Positions 1-10,600 of a DNA stretch of 64,000 nt are shown in pieces. A program made the translations under genes and the position numbers. The stretch lies in contig ML769433.1 in assembly GCA_009733575.1 (NCBI GenBank), positions 7,589 to 71,588 of the forward strand, written 5' to 3'. Within the stretch, counting starts at the first letter, position 1. Every line of letters begins with the position of its first letter. Under the pieces are notes generated by a model. It searched no databases, had not been told where the DNA came from, and saw nothing but the letters and a program-made list of their open reading frames with translations. The stretch comes from Gymnopus androsaceus JB14. Its lineage: Eukaryota > Basidiomycota > Agaricomycetes > Agaricales > Omphalotaceae.

Positions 1-431
1 ATAGAGAGAGATATTGAGTCATTAATTGAAATCAAGTGAAAATATGCATTCTGTTCAAAATTATTGAAAGCACAATACTGTGGACTGGTCACTTCCATGG
101 GCACAAGTACATGTATTATATAGTGAGGTAATAGGAGGTACTGTATTGTTTCAAAAATAAGTTCAGCTGATGTTACACATTACAGCCTGGTCACATTCAG
201 TTCAGAGTTCAGCCACTGCCAGGTGGCACCATGGCATGACACATGAAAATTCCATTCAAATATAGTGGCCGGTGTAGCTGGCTGCCAAAGTTAGCATATA
301 AGCGCAGAAAAATCATAGTTCAAAGGCCAATGTTACACATTACAAAGATAGAAATCACCCCAGTTCAGTACCCCACATTATGTGTTACTGAACTTAAATT
401 CAAAACAATACAGTATATGCAATGTGTGGGT

Positions 432-600
432 TTCTATGTACTAAGTCTTCTATGTATCTATCACTAAGTAAATGGTTGTGCTAGTAACATTGAGTAGCAA
501 GGAACAAAATGTGCCCAAGAGCACCAAAAACTGGTAAGTATGTAGCTAGGATATGAAGGTCCAAGGGACTTGTTGCAAATTCATATGCGTGTATACATGT
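432..600. repeat. Dispersed repeat, copy 1 (uninterrupted)
   Basis: This block shares most of its sequence with 3008-3100 joined to 3580-3660: both contain the stretch around 'gctagtaacattgagtagca', then 'tgcccaagagc', then 'actggtaagtatgtagctag'. In the second copy a 0.47 kb insertion separates the two halves. I recognise no coding potential here. The value of this copy is that it shows the empty site before insertion. Confidence 0.75.
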
Positions 601-636
601 ATGAAGCACAACATTCCCTCTCCACTGAAAAAATGA

Positions 637-794
637 CATCAGCAAAACCTGGGTGATCCCACAGCAAGGTCCCCCTCTATCCAGAACTGGACAGCACTGT
701 GGCTTCTGTGGATTGTATTGGGCTTCTGTACAGTGCTGTACAGCAACCCACAGCAATCCACAGCAATCCACAGTTCACCCAGGTTTTGCTGATG
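637..794. mobile_element. Short TIR element, family A (158 bp copy)
   Basis: It begins with CATCAGCAAAACCTGGGTGA and ends with the near-inverse TCACCCAGGTTTTGCTGATG. The interior is built of short palindromic words such as CTGTACAG and repeated 'cagcaatcca'. It has no ORF, so it is non-autonomous (MITE-like). By eye it is identical over 158 bp to 4457-4614. Flanking dinucleotides are GA/GA here and TA/TA in other copies, so the target rule is not settled. Confidence 0.85.
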
Positions 795-1154
795 GACTAT
801 AGGGTATCAAGATAAATGTTAGAGTGAAAAGACAGCATGAAAAAAAATCAAAATGTAAAACTGTCTGAGGAATTTGCACAAAAACACCTAAAACTATAAT
901 TTGCACCAATGCTCTAGTTGGACTCCTCAACAAGAGGCAGATCTTCATCAAGATCTGAATCCACAGAGGTTCCCCAAGGTACATTGGATTCACTTCTTCC
1001 AGCAGTTTTCCATTGAACCCAACATGTCTTCCAGTAACACTGTCTTTTACCTTCTTATGGTACTTGGGGGCAAGCAGGAAATCCTGTTGAATGGACACCA
1101 TACTTAACAATCCAGCTTGGATAGCTTGTTCAACTGCAGCTTCAGTCTCAATTG

Positions 1155-1290
1155 CATCAGCAGAACCTGGGTGAACGCTACAGCACCTATAGCAGCTTAT
1201 AGCAGTCCATAGCAGCCACAGCACTGTACAGTGCTGTGGAATGCTATGAGGTCCTATGAGGTCCTGTAAGATGCTGTAGGTTCACCGTTG
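1155..1290. mobile_element. TIR element family A, diverged or truncated copy
   Basis: The left end matches the family A terminus with one change (CATCAGCAGAACCTGGGTGA). The right side ends near 'gtaggttcaccg' without a complete inverted terminus. The interior is full of 'tatagcag' and 'ctatgaggtcc' words and contains a perfect 24-bp palindrome at 1216-1239. Confidence 0.65.
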
Positions 1291-1714
1291 CTCGCGCATT
1301 CTGACACCTGTCATTCCCAGCTGATGGATACGGCAACGTGAACCTTGGATGCTATTTAATCAACGGTTTTGACAAGTTCGACGTCTTTTCCTTCCCCCAC
1401 TAAGCTCAACTTAACTCAGACTGTAAGTTCTGCTCTATGCAGTTTTTGACTCGGAGGCTCTAATTGTATATCTGATGACATCTTTTAGTGTCATTGAAGA
1501 AGGATTCGATGACTGGTAGGAGGTTGCAGTTGAATTTTACACCATTTGTAGACCTGGTAGATGAGTCAAGTATGTATGTTGTAGTATAAGTAGTTTGGAA
1601 TCGCCAATAAAATGATTTATAAATATTTCGCTAGTATTTCGCTCTCGCAAGCCAGGGAATCAATTCAAAATAATAATATATTTGGTATTGAATTGATATT
1701 GAATAGAACCCTGA

Positions 1715-1868
1715 TGGCGGCGTTCCCGCGAAGTCCACAGTGATCCACAGCAACCCATAGCATCCCACAGTTCTGTACAGAGGGGTACCTTGCTATGGGT
1801 CCTATAAGTGCTGTGGGTTCTGTACAGAGCTGTACAGCTCTGTACAGAACACCCAGGTTTTGCTGATG
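1715..1868. mobile_element. TIR element family A, copy with clear right end only
   Basis: The right terminus 'cacccaggttttgctgatg' ends at 1868, and the interior carries the family's 'agtgatccacagcaaccca' and 'gctgtacag' words. The left terminus is not recognisable, so the start is approximate. Confidence 0.6.
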
Positions 1869-2281
1869 TGGAGCTCAAAAATAGTAGTTTTGACCATCAT
1901 CCTTTGGAGGCACACCTAGACTGTGTTCAGCTGGTGGGACATAATTCTGAGGGAGTTTGCCAATAATCAGTTTTGACAGCTTGGCAGGACCAAGAGGAGC
2001 AGGAGGAATGGACTGAGAGGGTTCTGGCTTGCTGCCAGTGGGAGGATTGGCAACTGAATCCATGCCATCTGCAGAGGTACAATTCTTTGCAGACCTTCTT
2101 GTTTCCATTTTGAAGATTAACCTTCACAGGCAATGAGATTTCTTCTTCTTCATCTTCAAGGTCCTAGGCCTTGTTGGTCATAAGCAATGCTACTTTTGAC
2201 AGCATCCCTGGACCCTGGTACCCACTCAGGGAGTACTTTGAGTGAGTACTTACTGCAACTCTGGTGAGCTGTAGGGATGGG

Positions 2282-2396
2282 CATCAGAAAAAACTGTTTT
2301 GGGCCTAGGAGGATCCAAGGTCACCTAGTCCTGTTAGGCAACCTGAGGCCTAGGAGACCTCAGGTCCTCCTGGGCTCAAAACAGTTTTTGCTGATG
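2282..2396. mobile_element. Short TIR element, family B (115 bp)
   Basis: The left end CATCAGAAAAAACTGTTTTG and right end CAAAACAGTTTTTGCTGATG are imperfect inverse copies, and the middle folds on itself around 'aggcctaggagacct'. The terminal CATCAG/CTGATG is shared with family A, but the rest differs. A second right half lies at about 5550-5616. Confidence 0.75.
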
Positions 2397-3100
2397 GGTG
2401 CTGGAGTCTGTGATGGAGTCTCCAGAATCCATGATTTTGCAGATGGATTATCTTCAAAGTAACATTCAAAGCAAGTCTTGATGAGTCCACCTTTATATCT
2501 GGACTTGTTGGGGAGACAATTACCACCTTTCAAGATGATTTTCCCTTCAGCATTGCACTCAACTTGATGTTGGAATATTGATCAGTATCCAGTCCGGCAC
2601 TCACACCGCCGCTGCCCTTTTTATCTATTTTCCCAATTCCCCTATCTTACTTACATATATAACCTGTACTGTCGCTACCGGAACCCTTGCGCATTTGCTG
2701 CGGGTTCCCTGCCTATACAGATTTTTCCCTCCTTCGCTCACATCTCACGGTCTAATCCAACACTTGACCCTTGGCAATCCATTCTGTGAAATTGGGGCAA
2801 TCAGCAAATCTCAATGCAGTACATACATCCCAGTAGCACGTATCAGGGGGCCCCTCACAGTGGGCTCCAGATGCAAAGCTTGGCTCCTTGTGTATACAGG
2901 AATGTGCTTTGGGTTTGAGAGAGTACTTCAAGGATGTTCATGGGATAAAGGAAATTGGTATACAAAAGTAGGGAAGTTCTCTATATGTATGTTGATACAA
3001 TACTAGTTTTTCTATGTACTGAGTCCTCTATGTATCTATGGCTAAGTAAATAGTTGTGCTAGTAACATTGAGTAGCAAAGAGCAAAATGTGCCCAAGAGC

Positions 3101-3572
3101 TATCACAAATCCCTTACTCACCTGCTATGGATTTGGAGGTTGGCAACAAAGGTAAAGCTAAGTGTGTAGAAAGAGAAGTGCTTGTGTGAAGACAATGAAG
3201 ATGTTATTGAGTCTGAGGTCTCTGAGCTCAGACCAGTCTACTTATATACAAAGGGGCTGGGACCCCAGTCACTACTACACAAGACCCATGATACCTATCC
3301 ATGTGGGTTTGAAACAAGGGGGAGATCAACCCTGTTGGGATGGAGATAACATCTCTACAAGGGTGGAGCAACCCTGTTAGGATGGAAATAACATCTCTGC
3401 AAGGGTTGGGTAACCCTGCAAGGTGGAGATAACATCCCTGCAAGGGTTTGATGGAGTAGCTAAGAAGCATATGTACATCTATACTAGATAATAAAAGTGT
3501 CAAGATAATGCACTAAGATAAAATAATAAAATATGTCATAGATAAGATATAATGAAATAGGGAAATCTGTGA
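3101..3572. mobile_element. Insertion with short TIRs and 7-bp target duplication
   Basis: The heptamer CAAGAGC occurs at 3094-3100 and again at 3573-3579. The element ends are roughly inverse (TATCACAAATCCC versus GGGAAATCTGTGA). The uninterrupted relative at about 500-530 carries CAAGAGC once and reads straight through. Inside are a TATA-like 'acttatatacaaaggggct' and a minisatellite. It could be a hAT-like non-autonomous element or, if the boundary is shifted to a 5-bp duplication, a solo-LTR-like sequence. Confidence 0.65.
3325..3455. repeat. Minisatellite, about 40-bp unit, three copies
   Basis: The units share 'ggagataacatct' or a close variant, followed by 'tacaaggg' or 'gcaaggg' and 'caaccctg' or 'taaccctg'. 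The spacing is about 36-42 bp and units are imperfect. It lies entirely inside the 3101-3572 insertion. Confidence 0.7.
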
Positions 3573-3851
3573 CAAGAGCCCTGAAAAGTTAAAACTGGTA
3601 AGTATGTAGCTAGGGTATGTAGGTCCAAGGGACTTGTCACAGATTCATACATGTCTACATGCATATAAAGTGCAACAGTATACCCATGGTATTTTGGGCA
3701 GGGGTATGGTGAGTAAGGGTAACAAGCCCTTCATACCTGTGGAATTTAAAATCTATTTTCTGCCTTGCTATTGTAGTAAATATGTTGTATTCAAGCTTTT
3801 ACTTATATTTTACAATAATTCTGAAGTCTTTTCACCTTCATCCTTCCTCCA

Positions 3852-3917
3852 CATCAGAGCTGCACAGAACTGGACAGAGGGGGACCTTGCTATGGGATCT
3901 CACAGGTTTTGCTGATG
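3852..3917. mobile_element. Minimal 66-bp family A derivative
   Basis: The left end is CATCAGAGCTGC and the right end is 'caggttttgctgatg'. Only 'cagaactggacagaggggg' and 'accttgctatggga' remain of the interior, matching inner words of the 158-bp copies. It looks like an internally deleted member. Confidence 0.6.
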
Positions 3918-4456
3918 CAGCCCCCTGCCAGTGAAAAACCCGCAGTAAAAACCCATTGTATTGTAGGTGAGGGTCCAGAGGGTAGGGATATGGGTCAGGG
4001 CAAAAATACCCAGGGGTATACCCATGGCTAACCCTAATTAGCCAATTTCCAAATAGGGAGTCCTCTCCCTGATTTTCCTTCAAAACAATTATATGAGAGT
4101 TGGACATGGTGAACAAATAGCAATGGTGGTACAGTTGAACAGGGCTCCCACTGGAACTGCAAAATTGGGAACATGGGTGCTTTCAGATATGGCACAGACA
4201 CTGCTTTCAAGTATGGCAGATCAAGTTTGGTTTGGCAATCAATGATAAGTGACTTCAACCTCACTTGTGCAGATACTGGCTTTGCCCCAGTGGCAGCAAC
4301 AACAGTGATGGATGGTAGCTCTAGAGGCCCAGTCTCATAATCTGTTAGGTAGCAAGATAGCATGGTACAACCCTGGTAAGACTCAATGGAGAGGGAACCA
4401 ATGGGAGGAAAAGAAAAGCAAGATTAATTGATCAAGTGCAGTCTGCATGTATCATA

Positions 4457-4614
4457 CATCAGCAAAACCTGGGTGATCCCACAGCAAGGTCCCCCTCTAT
4501 CCAGAACTGGACAGCACTGTGGCTTCTGTGGATTGTATTGGGCTTCTGTACAGTGCTGTACAGCAACCCACAGCAATCCACAGCAATCCACAGTTCACCC
4601 AGGTTTTGCTGATG
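4457..4614. mobile_element. TIR element family A, second 158-bp copy
   Basis: It is identical by eye over its full length to 637-794, in the same orientation, and is flanked by TA on both sides. Identity between two copies 3.8 kb apart, amid diverged relatives, indicates recent transposition or gene conversion. No coding capacity, so any transposase would act in trans. Confidence 0.85.
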
Positions 4615-5549
4615 TATAGTAAGTAGTAGGAGGTGTATGTGACATGCGGAGCAGCCAGACAGCCAGTGGCCAGGTATTTCCAACAGATTGGGTCAGTATT
4701 GTGCTCAATCTTACAGTTAATATTGTGGGAACCTCACCAATAGGATATCAGGCATGGTGGGCAATATGCTGCTGGAGATGTCCAGGAAAACACAAGTAGA
4801 AGCAATCCTCCTACTCATTGTTGAGTCTGGTGCACTTTTTGCTCTGGTCTAGGTCTGGTTTTCTTGACTCATGCAAAATACAAGCACTTGACAAAGTTCA
4901 TGCAGCTCCTCTTTCACCCATTTCCAATGCTGCAATATCTTGATATTTTTATCTGTACAGTTCTGTAATATCAGCAAAATCTGGGTTTTTGGACCACTAT
5001 TGAAAAATGAACTTTGCTTAGTCATACCCTATTAGGAAGGTGCCTTCCATATATAGTAATACAGCTTTGACCTTCTCTTGCAAAAAAAAGGAAAAGCCAG
5101 TTTATTGGCTGTTATTCAGTGCAGTGTCATTTTTCCGTGTCTATCTGCTTCATTCAATCAGTTTCACATGTATCCATTGCCAAAACCTGGCTTTGCTTGT
5201 TAAATAAGAGCATTTTCTGAATACAGGCCATGTGCATGACATTAAAATGCTCAAAAAAGGTGTTATAAGCCTTCCTGCAGCCTGCAGAATGAGTTCCGAG
5301 AGCACAAAGTTTTGGTTATTTTGGCTTGCCAAAAATGAACACTGTGGGAAATTATTACCAAATGTGGCTCCAGTTTCTTTCTCAATGTAAATCACATTCT
5401 TTTGAGTGGTTTGCTTCCGAAACTATTTTAATTGTAATTTTAGCTATTTTTTTCCACCCAAAACGGACCTGTTGGAGAAGTGCCTGCGGGCACTGTAGGA
5501 TACCTGAAGTGTCCAAAGTTTTACCCTTTTTCATGGGCCAACTAGGTTG

Positions 5550-5813
5550 CCTCAGGTTGCCTCAGAGGCCTAGGAGACCTTAGATCCTCCTGGGCTCAAA
5601 ACTGTTTTTGCTGATGTTGTAGCACTCACAGAAAGGTCCCCATCTATCCAGAGCTATGAATTGCTATAGAGAATGACACCTGTCAAAGGGCAATTTAAAT
5701 TGGTAAGCTCATATGAACTCATAGCTACCTATAGCAGTTCATAGAAGTTCATAGTTCTATGGCTGCTATGGCTTGCCATAACATCTATGACAATTACCCA
5801 AGTTTTGCTGATG
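5550..5813. mobile_element. Right ends of a family B and a family A element, back to back
   Basis: A family B right end ('ctcaaaactgtttttgctgatg', ending at 5616) is followed directly by a family A-like body with 'tcatagctacctatagcagt' and a right end 'acccaagttttgctgatg' ending at 5813. Neither left end is clear. The arrangement suggests nested insertion or one element using the other's terminus. Confidence 0.55.
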
Positions 5814-5839
5814 TGAGTTAAGTATTCCCAAATCAGCCT

Positions 5840-6191
5840 CCTACCTAAGATGGACAGGGGTAGGGGTCAACCTGGGGTTTTTGACCCAAGGGTATGGAGG
5901 GTAAGGGTAGGGGTTGAAGCTTTCAAAACCCTTCCTTTTTTAACTGATGATCTAGACATCTCATGATGTCCTATGATCTTCAACTCATCCTTAAGAATGT
6001 TTTCAAGTGTTATTATCTCTATTCTACTCAAAGTCTCATGAGTGGTACATTATTCTGTCCAAAACCCTTATTAAAACCTGGAGGTTTGAAGGGTAAGGGT
6101 ATGAAGGGTAAGGGTATGAAGGGTAAGGGTGAGGTTAGGACATTTCCAACCCAGGGGTCAACCCCTGTCCATCCTTATAGACTAAGGTAGG
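5840..6191. mobile_element. Inverted-repeat element with G-rich core
   Basis: The left arm (cctacctaagatggacaggg...) has an imperfect inverse on the right (...ctgtccatcc, then aaggtagg), about 45 bp each. Inside both ends are words of the form 'aagggtaaggg' or 'ggagggtaaggg'. There is no ORF of note. It looks like a foldback or MITE-type element distinct from families A and B. Confidence 0.6.
6083..6135. repeat. Three 15-bp G-rich tandem units
   Basis: The unit 'gaagggtaagggtat' occurs three times in succession with almost no divergence. Four or more short G-tracts on one strand could allow a quadruplex. It resembles a telomere-like word but is not TTAGGG, and lies inside an inverted-repeat element. 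Confidence 0.75.
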
Positions 6192-6220
6192 GCATGTCAC
6201 TGTCCCGTAAATGGTCATGG

Positions 6221-6588
6221 CCGTCAAAAATATGGGTGTAACCATAATAAAATATTCAGAAATGGTGCGATAGCCCCCGTAACCATCCCATATATGGTAT
6301 ACAGTTCCCATGCCTTAATGGCTTTGAAGGTCAAATATTTGATGCAATGACTTACCTGGGGGTATTGTAAGCTGACTAGATGTGCATACATCCTTTCAAC
6401 ATGCCCGTCAAAAATATGGGTGTAACCATAATAAAATGTTCAGAAACAGTGTGGTAGCCCCCGTAACCATCCTGTATATGGTATACGGTTCCCATGCCTT
6501 TAATGAATTTGAAGGTCAAATATTTGATGCAATGAATTACCCGGGGGTATTGTAAGCTGACTAGATGTGCATACACCCTTTCAACATG
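6221..6588. repeat. Two tandem copies of a 184-bp unit
   Basis: 6221-6404 and 6405-6588 each start with 'ccgtcaaaaatatgggtgta' and end with 'tttcaacatg'. By eye they differ at roughly a dozen positions. No open frame spans them. This is a direct duplication of non-coding sequence. Confidence 0.85.
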
Positions 6589-6683
6589 CTGTAGAAACCT
6601 TAAAATGGTGTCATTAAACATTCATTTTACACTCAGGAGGTGATCACGGAATATTTTCACATGCCTCTGGAGGATTCAAACTA

Positions 6684-6939
6684 CTGTATAATTACAACCT
6701 AAAGTGCCTGGGTTTTATGTGTTACGCTGAGAACTTCAAAAAGTGGAGTTCTTGGGCCAAAAATTAGCACTACGGAAGAAAATTCTGGTGTTTTTTGGGC
6801 ATTTTTGGCACAATGTTGAGTTACTATTTTGCAAAATTTGAAGTTCCTTGAACCCCGTTATGCATTACCATTTTATAAAATGACCAGGTTCCCGGGGACT
6901 GTGTTACGGTTATGGGAACTTTAGGTTGTAATTATACAG
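6684..6939. mobile_element. 256-bp TIR element with TA flanks
   Basis: The left end CTGTATAATTACAACCTAAA and the right end (its inverse, ending at 6939) form perfect terminal inverted repeats of about 22 bp. TA lies immediately outside both ends (6682-6683 and 6940-6941). TA duplication fits a Tc1/mariner-type non-autonomous element. No ORF inside. Confidence 0.75.
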
Positions 6940-7248
6940 TATAAAGAGCAAGCCCTTTTGTAAATAAAAAACTTATTTTATGCCATGATATAGTACAATA
7001 GACCCTCATGTGGGAAGTCCATGCAAAATTTTTACAAAAAAACCTATTCCATACTGATATTTTCTAACACCCATAATCAGGTTTACCTAAGGCCCCTAGG
7101 TAAACCTGAACCCAGTTCATAACAGTTGTAGTTAAAGATGAGAAAAAGAAGTGGGGTGCAAGATCATAACCATGCAACTTTTTCATTCCCAAGACTCATT
7201 CTGTTTGGATATTCATTGTTGCAAGCCAGATATTACAGTGATAGAATA

Positions 7249-7532
7249 CATCAGCAAAACCTGGATAATTGCCATAGCTGTTATAGCAAGCCATAGCAGC
7301 CATAGAACTATGAAATGCTATGAATTGCTATTGGTAGCTATGAGTTACTATGAGCTTCCTGAATTACATTGCATGTTGACAGATGTCATGCTCTATAGCA
7401 ATCCATAGTGATCCATAGCAGCCCATAGCTCTGGATAAGTAGATGGGGACCTTGCTATGGGTGCTCCATGAGTGCTATGAGCACTGGATAGCACTATCGA
7501 ATGCTGTCCAGTTCACCCAGGTTTTGCTGATG
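7249..7532. mobile_element. TIR element family A, 284-bp copy
   Basis: The left end is CATCAGCAAAACCTGGATAA and the right end 'gttcacccaggttttgctgatg' closes at 7532, with TA on both flanks. It is longer than the 158-bp copies because the interior carries additional 'ctatgagtt' and 'ccatagcag' words. No ORF of note. Confidence 0.8.
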
Positions 7533-8107
7533 TATTTGCCAGTGGGCCTCACAGTCTGTCAGATAGGGATTGTTTTTTGGCATATTCCAATGTTGTAGAG
7601 GCCGCAGCTACTTCTATACGATAGTCATTTGTCTCTGGGCCTGCGTGAGTTTAAATGATACTCAAACAACTTATTGTGCTTTCACTTTATTTCAGCAAGT
7701 TCAATATCTCAAAGATCCAAGCACGGTGCTATGCTTCCCGGTTGTGCTGGATAGACGACCAGTTGAACCTTCGGCACATCCCCTTCTGTCTCTTTTTGGT
7801 ATCATACCATCGAGTCTCCCAGTGGTGTCAAGCTGTTAGATACTTATTTCGTGACCTACTGTTAATATAAATCCAGATTATGTAGTAATAAGTATTCAGC
7901 GAGAAAAAAAGGAGGCCGTCGCATTGCCGACGTTCCGATTTCTCAATGTTTGTTGAGGGGTGCCTCCAACCAAGGGGAATTATCTTCCATATATCTTTTG
8001 GAATTCAAGCCTGGGGGCTAGGACATTAGAAAGAGGGAATTTCATTCTTAGTTGGTACTGTATCACATAACTTCATACTAATACGTACACCAGTGTTAAG
8101 TACATAA

Positions 8108-9238
8108 TCAGTTGATTACTACGCTATATGCAGTGCTGTGTGGCTGACGATTAGCCAGTAGGAAGGGAAATAATAAATATTCACTAACGTGGTGAGGGTA
8201 GCGGAACCAGAAGTCGCCTCTGTTCCAGCCTGAAGCGTAGTGAGGAATTGGGACGAGCTGAGGCCTTCATGTTGGATGAGGTACTATTAAAGATTAAGGT
8301 CAAATTAGTCAAGCACAATTTAAATGAACAGCGGTAAATTTACGGTGAAGAACGTCATAATGTCTCCGCTGAAACTGGTGATCGTTGTACCCGAGGTCGA
8401 GGGGAGGAAAGACCAGACGGCGTTAGCGCCGTTCGAGCCAGTGTAAAGATTCCTGTAGAAAATAGTCAATTTTCAATCAGCGCAATGCAAATTCTGATCC
8501 TGATGCTGGGATAGTGAAAAATCAAAGATGTACAATGGGATGCATACCAAGTGTGCCCGGCAAGAGATATTCCAGTGGCAACAGGGTTAGGTTGTCCAGC
8601 AGAGTTGTACGACGATGAGATGGGGCCGGCGTTGAAGTTGGCGAGCCATATCATGATTTCGTTGGTAGCAGAGCCTCCGGCAGAAGTTGAAGTGAACATG
8701 TCGAAGGCAACGTCTGCGACTACAGTGCCGGACGATGTTTGCTCCCAATTCCAAGTACTCTGGGAATCGAAAACAGTGTCATGCAGTTAGCATGATTGAT
8801 TGAGGAGAAAGGAACGAAAAGAAATCGAAGAGAGGCTGTTCTCACAGGAATGGTGCTAATAGCGCTCAATTTCTGGTTGATCCCCGCGTTAAGTTGTATG
8901 TTGGTGAAGCTCTTGACGCCCGTACCGCCAACCCAGTTCCAGGTGGTTGTCCAGGCGATGTTGTTGCCACTGGTGGAGGAGATAGAGGCACAGTCCGAGC
9001 CCGACGTAGCACCAGAAAGCCCCCATTGGTCAAGGAGGAGCTCGTAATTTCCCGACGTAGACGTGTCCCATTGGCCTGCACGAAGTTATGAATGAGATTC
9101 GCACACTAGGAAGAGAAATGAACAGGTTTTTTACTTACCACAGAACGTCGTACCAGCTCGTACTTCGAGATCAGCAGCCGGAGCAGCCAAAGCGATGGGT
9201 AGCAGAAAGAGGAGGGCGGAGAGTTTGGAGGCGAACAT
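8108..9238 (-). CDS. Secreted endoglucanase/xyloglucanase, glycoside hydrolase family 12 (intact copy)
   Basis: GH12 enzymes hydrolyse beta-1,4-glucan or xyloglucan chains outside the cell with retention of configuration. Six exons (9238-9139, 9075-8846, 8759-8548, 8452-8344, 8283-8189, 8135-8108) give 257 aa with no stop. Exon sizes 100/230/212/109/95/28 equal those of the copy at 17447. Residues 1-19 form a signal peptide ([18 protein letters not shown]). Family marks are QWDT near the start, [10 protein letters not shown], the nucleophile in [10 protein letters not shown] and the acid/base in AGTEATSG. Introns are 63-96 nt or less. It heads the minus-strand half of the GH12/FSH cluster. 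Confidence 0.93.
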
Positions 9239-10054
9239 GGCAAAGTCCTACGCTGGCTGCACCTCAGTCTCCGCTCTTTTAAAGTGTCGCTAACATCCTA
9301 AAAGTATCTTGGCTTGGAGTGACGCGAGGTGTTTCCGAGCCGAAAATACACCTTGAAGAACGACATCCTGAGGGGATATGATAGTAACCCAAACAGGCTC
9401 ACAGGACGAAAGCAATAAGAGTCAATATGTCATTGCAGGCAATAAGCTCGTTAGCGGAAATTACGCCCAGCTGACTATGATTGTTTCCACCGGCGAGTAT
9501 CCGCGGATGGCCTGACACTCTTTCCAGTTGCCTTTGGGACCACTGGATTGGGGATTAACTGTTGCAATTCGGTCCGGGGCGGTCCTGCTTGAGCACAGAA
9601 AGGTCATTTGAAGTCAGGAGATGGACTTTCGATGAATTGTAACGGAAATACTGCACCGAGACCGACTGGATTAATATAAGTGATAAGCCTGTGATAGAAT
9701 ACTATTAGACTTGAGAGCGCGTCATGAGGCGAAATGACATATTGACATATTGACCTATAGCCAAGCATTGCTTCTTGATTTGCGCAAATTTTCCGAGGTT
9801 TCTGCTACGGATAGTGGAATGGGAATAGGCAAGAATGCTTCAATCACCTTCAATCTTACCTTGAAACGGCACTAGCAGCACTCGCTCACTGGCCAACACC
9901 AAAGTAGACGCGCTCGTCGTAGTTGAGACTGAGGCAAGAATTGAGTAGAACGCACCAAACCCCGGGAGAAGAGCAGTGAATGGAGGCTGAAAGCTTAATT
10001 AGTTATGCTGTAGTGCTATTCCTGTGAGTTAACCAGTGGCTGAAATATGCGATT

Positions 10055-10225
10055 TCTGACGTTGTTAAGAGTGTCGGAACCAGGAGTTCGATAACGCACT
10101 GTCAGAGAGGAAGGTTGAATCAGCCCACCACACTATTTAGTCCATGAACGCTTGTGAAATTACAGAGTGAAAACCGTTATGATGTCTGCGTTGAAGGCCG
10201 AGGGGCAGAAAGAATAGGTTGGTCA
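10055..10225 (-). pseudogene. GH12 remnant
   Basis: Blocks such as 'gtgtcggaaccaggagt', 'cagagaggaa', and 'gttatgatgtctgcgttgaa' line up in order with exon 5 and exon 4 of the intact gene at 8108-9238 (8190-8400 on the plus strand). Everything upstream of these exons is missing or unrecognisable and the frame is broken. It indicates at least three GH12 insertions on this side of the cluster. Confidence 0.65.
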
Positions 10226-10600
10226 GCCATAAAACGCGATGCGGGTTTTGATTTTGATGATTGGGCTGAGAGTAAGTTAGTTACCTAGAAGTCGGGCTGC
10301 AAGTTAGCGCTCAAGCGCCCAACCTTTGGCGGAATACAGGCGCAGTCCGATACCTAAAATGCAGGCATGAGCCTGCCCTCGCACATGCGAGATTGACCCA
10401 AACGTTTTTTTCTTAACTATCTTGTTAAAGGAATTTGGTTTAGGTTTCACAATGCCTGACAATATAGAGTATATAAATCCCTTGATTCGTGGCTCGCGAA
10501 TAATACATCTTGTAGATTCACCCTGAGGTGCCTACTTACCTGATTTCCGTTTATCTTGAGTGAGGACACGCCTATTGCCAGAATAATTCATAATTTATAT

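Larger units (their letters stand above)
795..2580 (-). pseudogene. Decayed coding fragments broken up by TIR elements
   Basis: On the minus strand, pieces at about 2580-2400, 2160-1870 and 1150-900 read as plausible protein (for example a stretch with LLEEVNPMYLGEP and an acidic tail DLDEDLPLVEES), but no single frame joins them. Each gap holds a short TIR element: 2282-2396, a copy ending at 1868, and one starting at 1155. I do not recognise the protein. It may be an old host gene or a transposon gene; a chance reading cannot be excluded. Confidence 0.35.

Noticed and set aside
6083..6135. Telomere
   Set aside because: The unit gaagggtaagggtat is internal, has only three copies and differs from TTAGGG; it lies within an inverted-repeat element.
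3325..6588. CRISPR-like arrays
   Set aside because: The tandem units have no unique spacers of constant length, and the host is a eukaryote. They are a minisatellite and a direct duplication.
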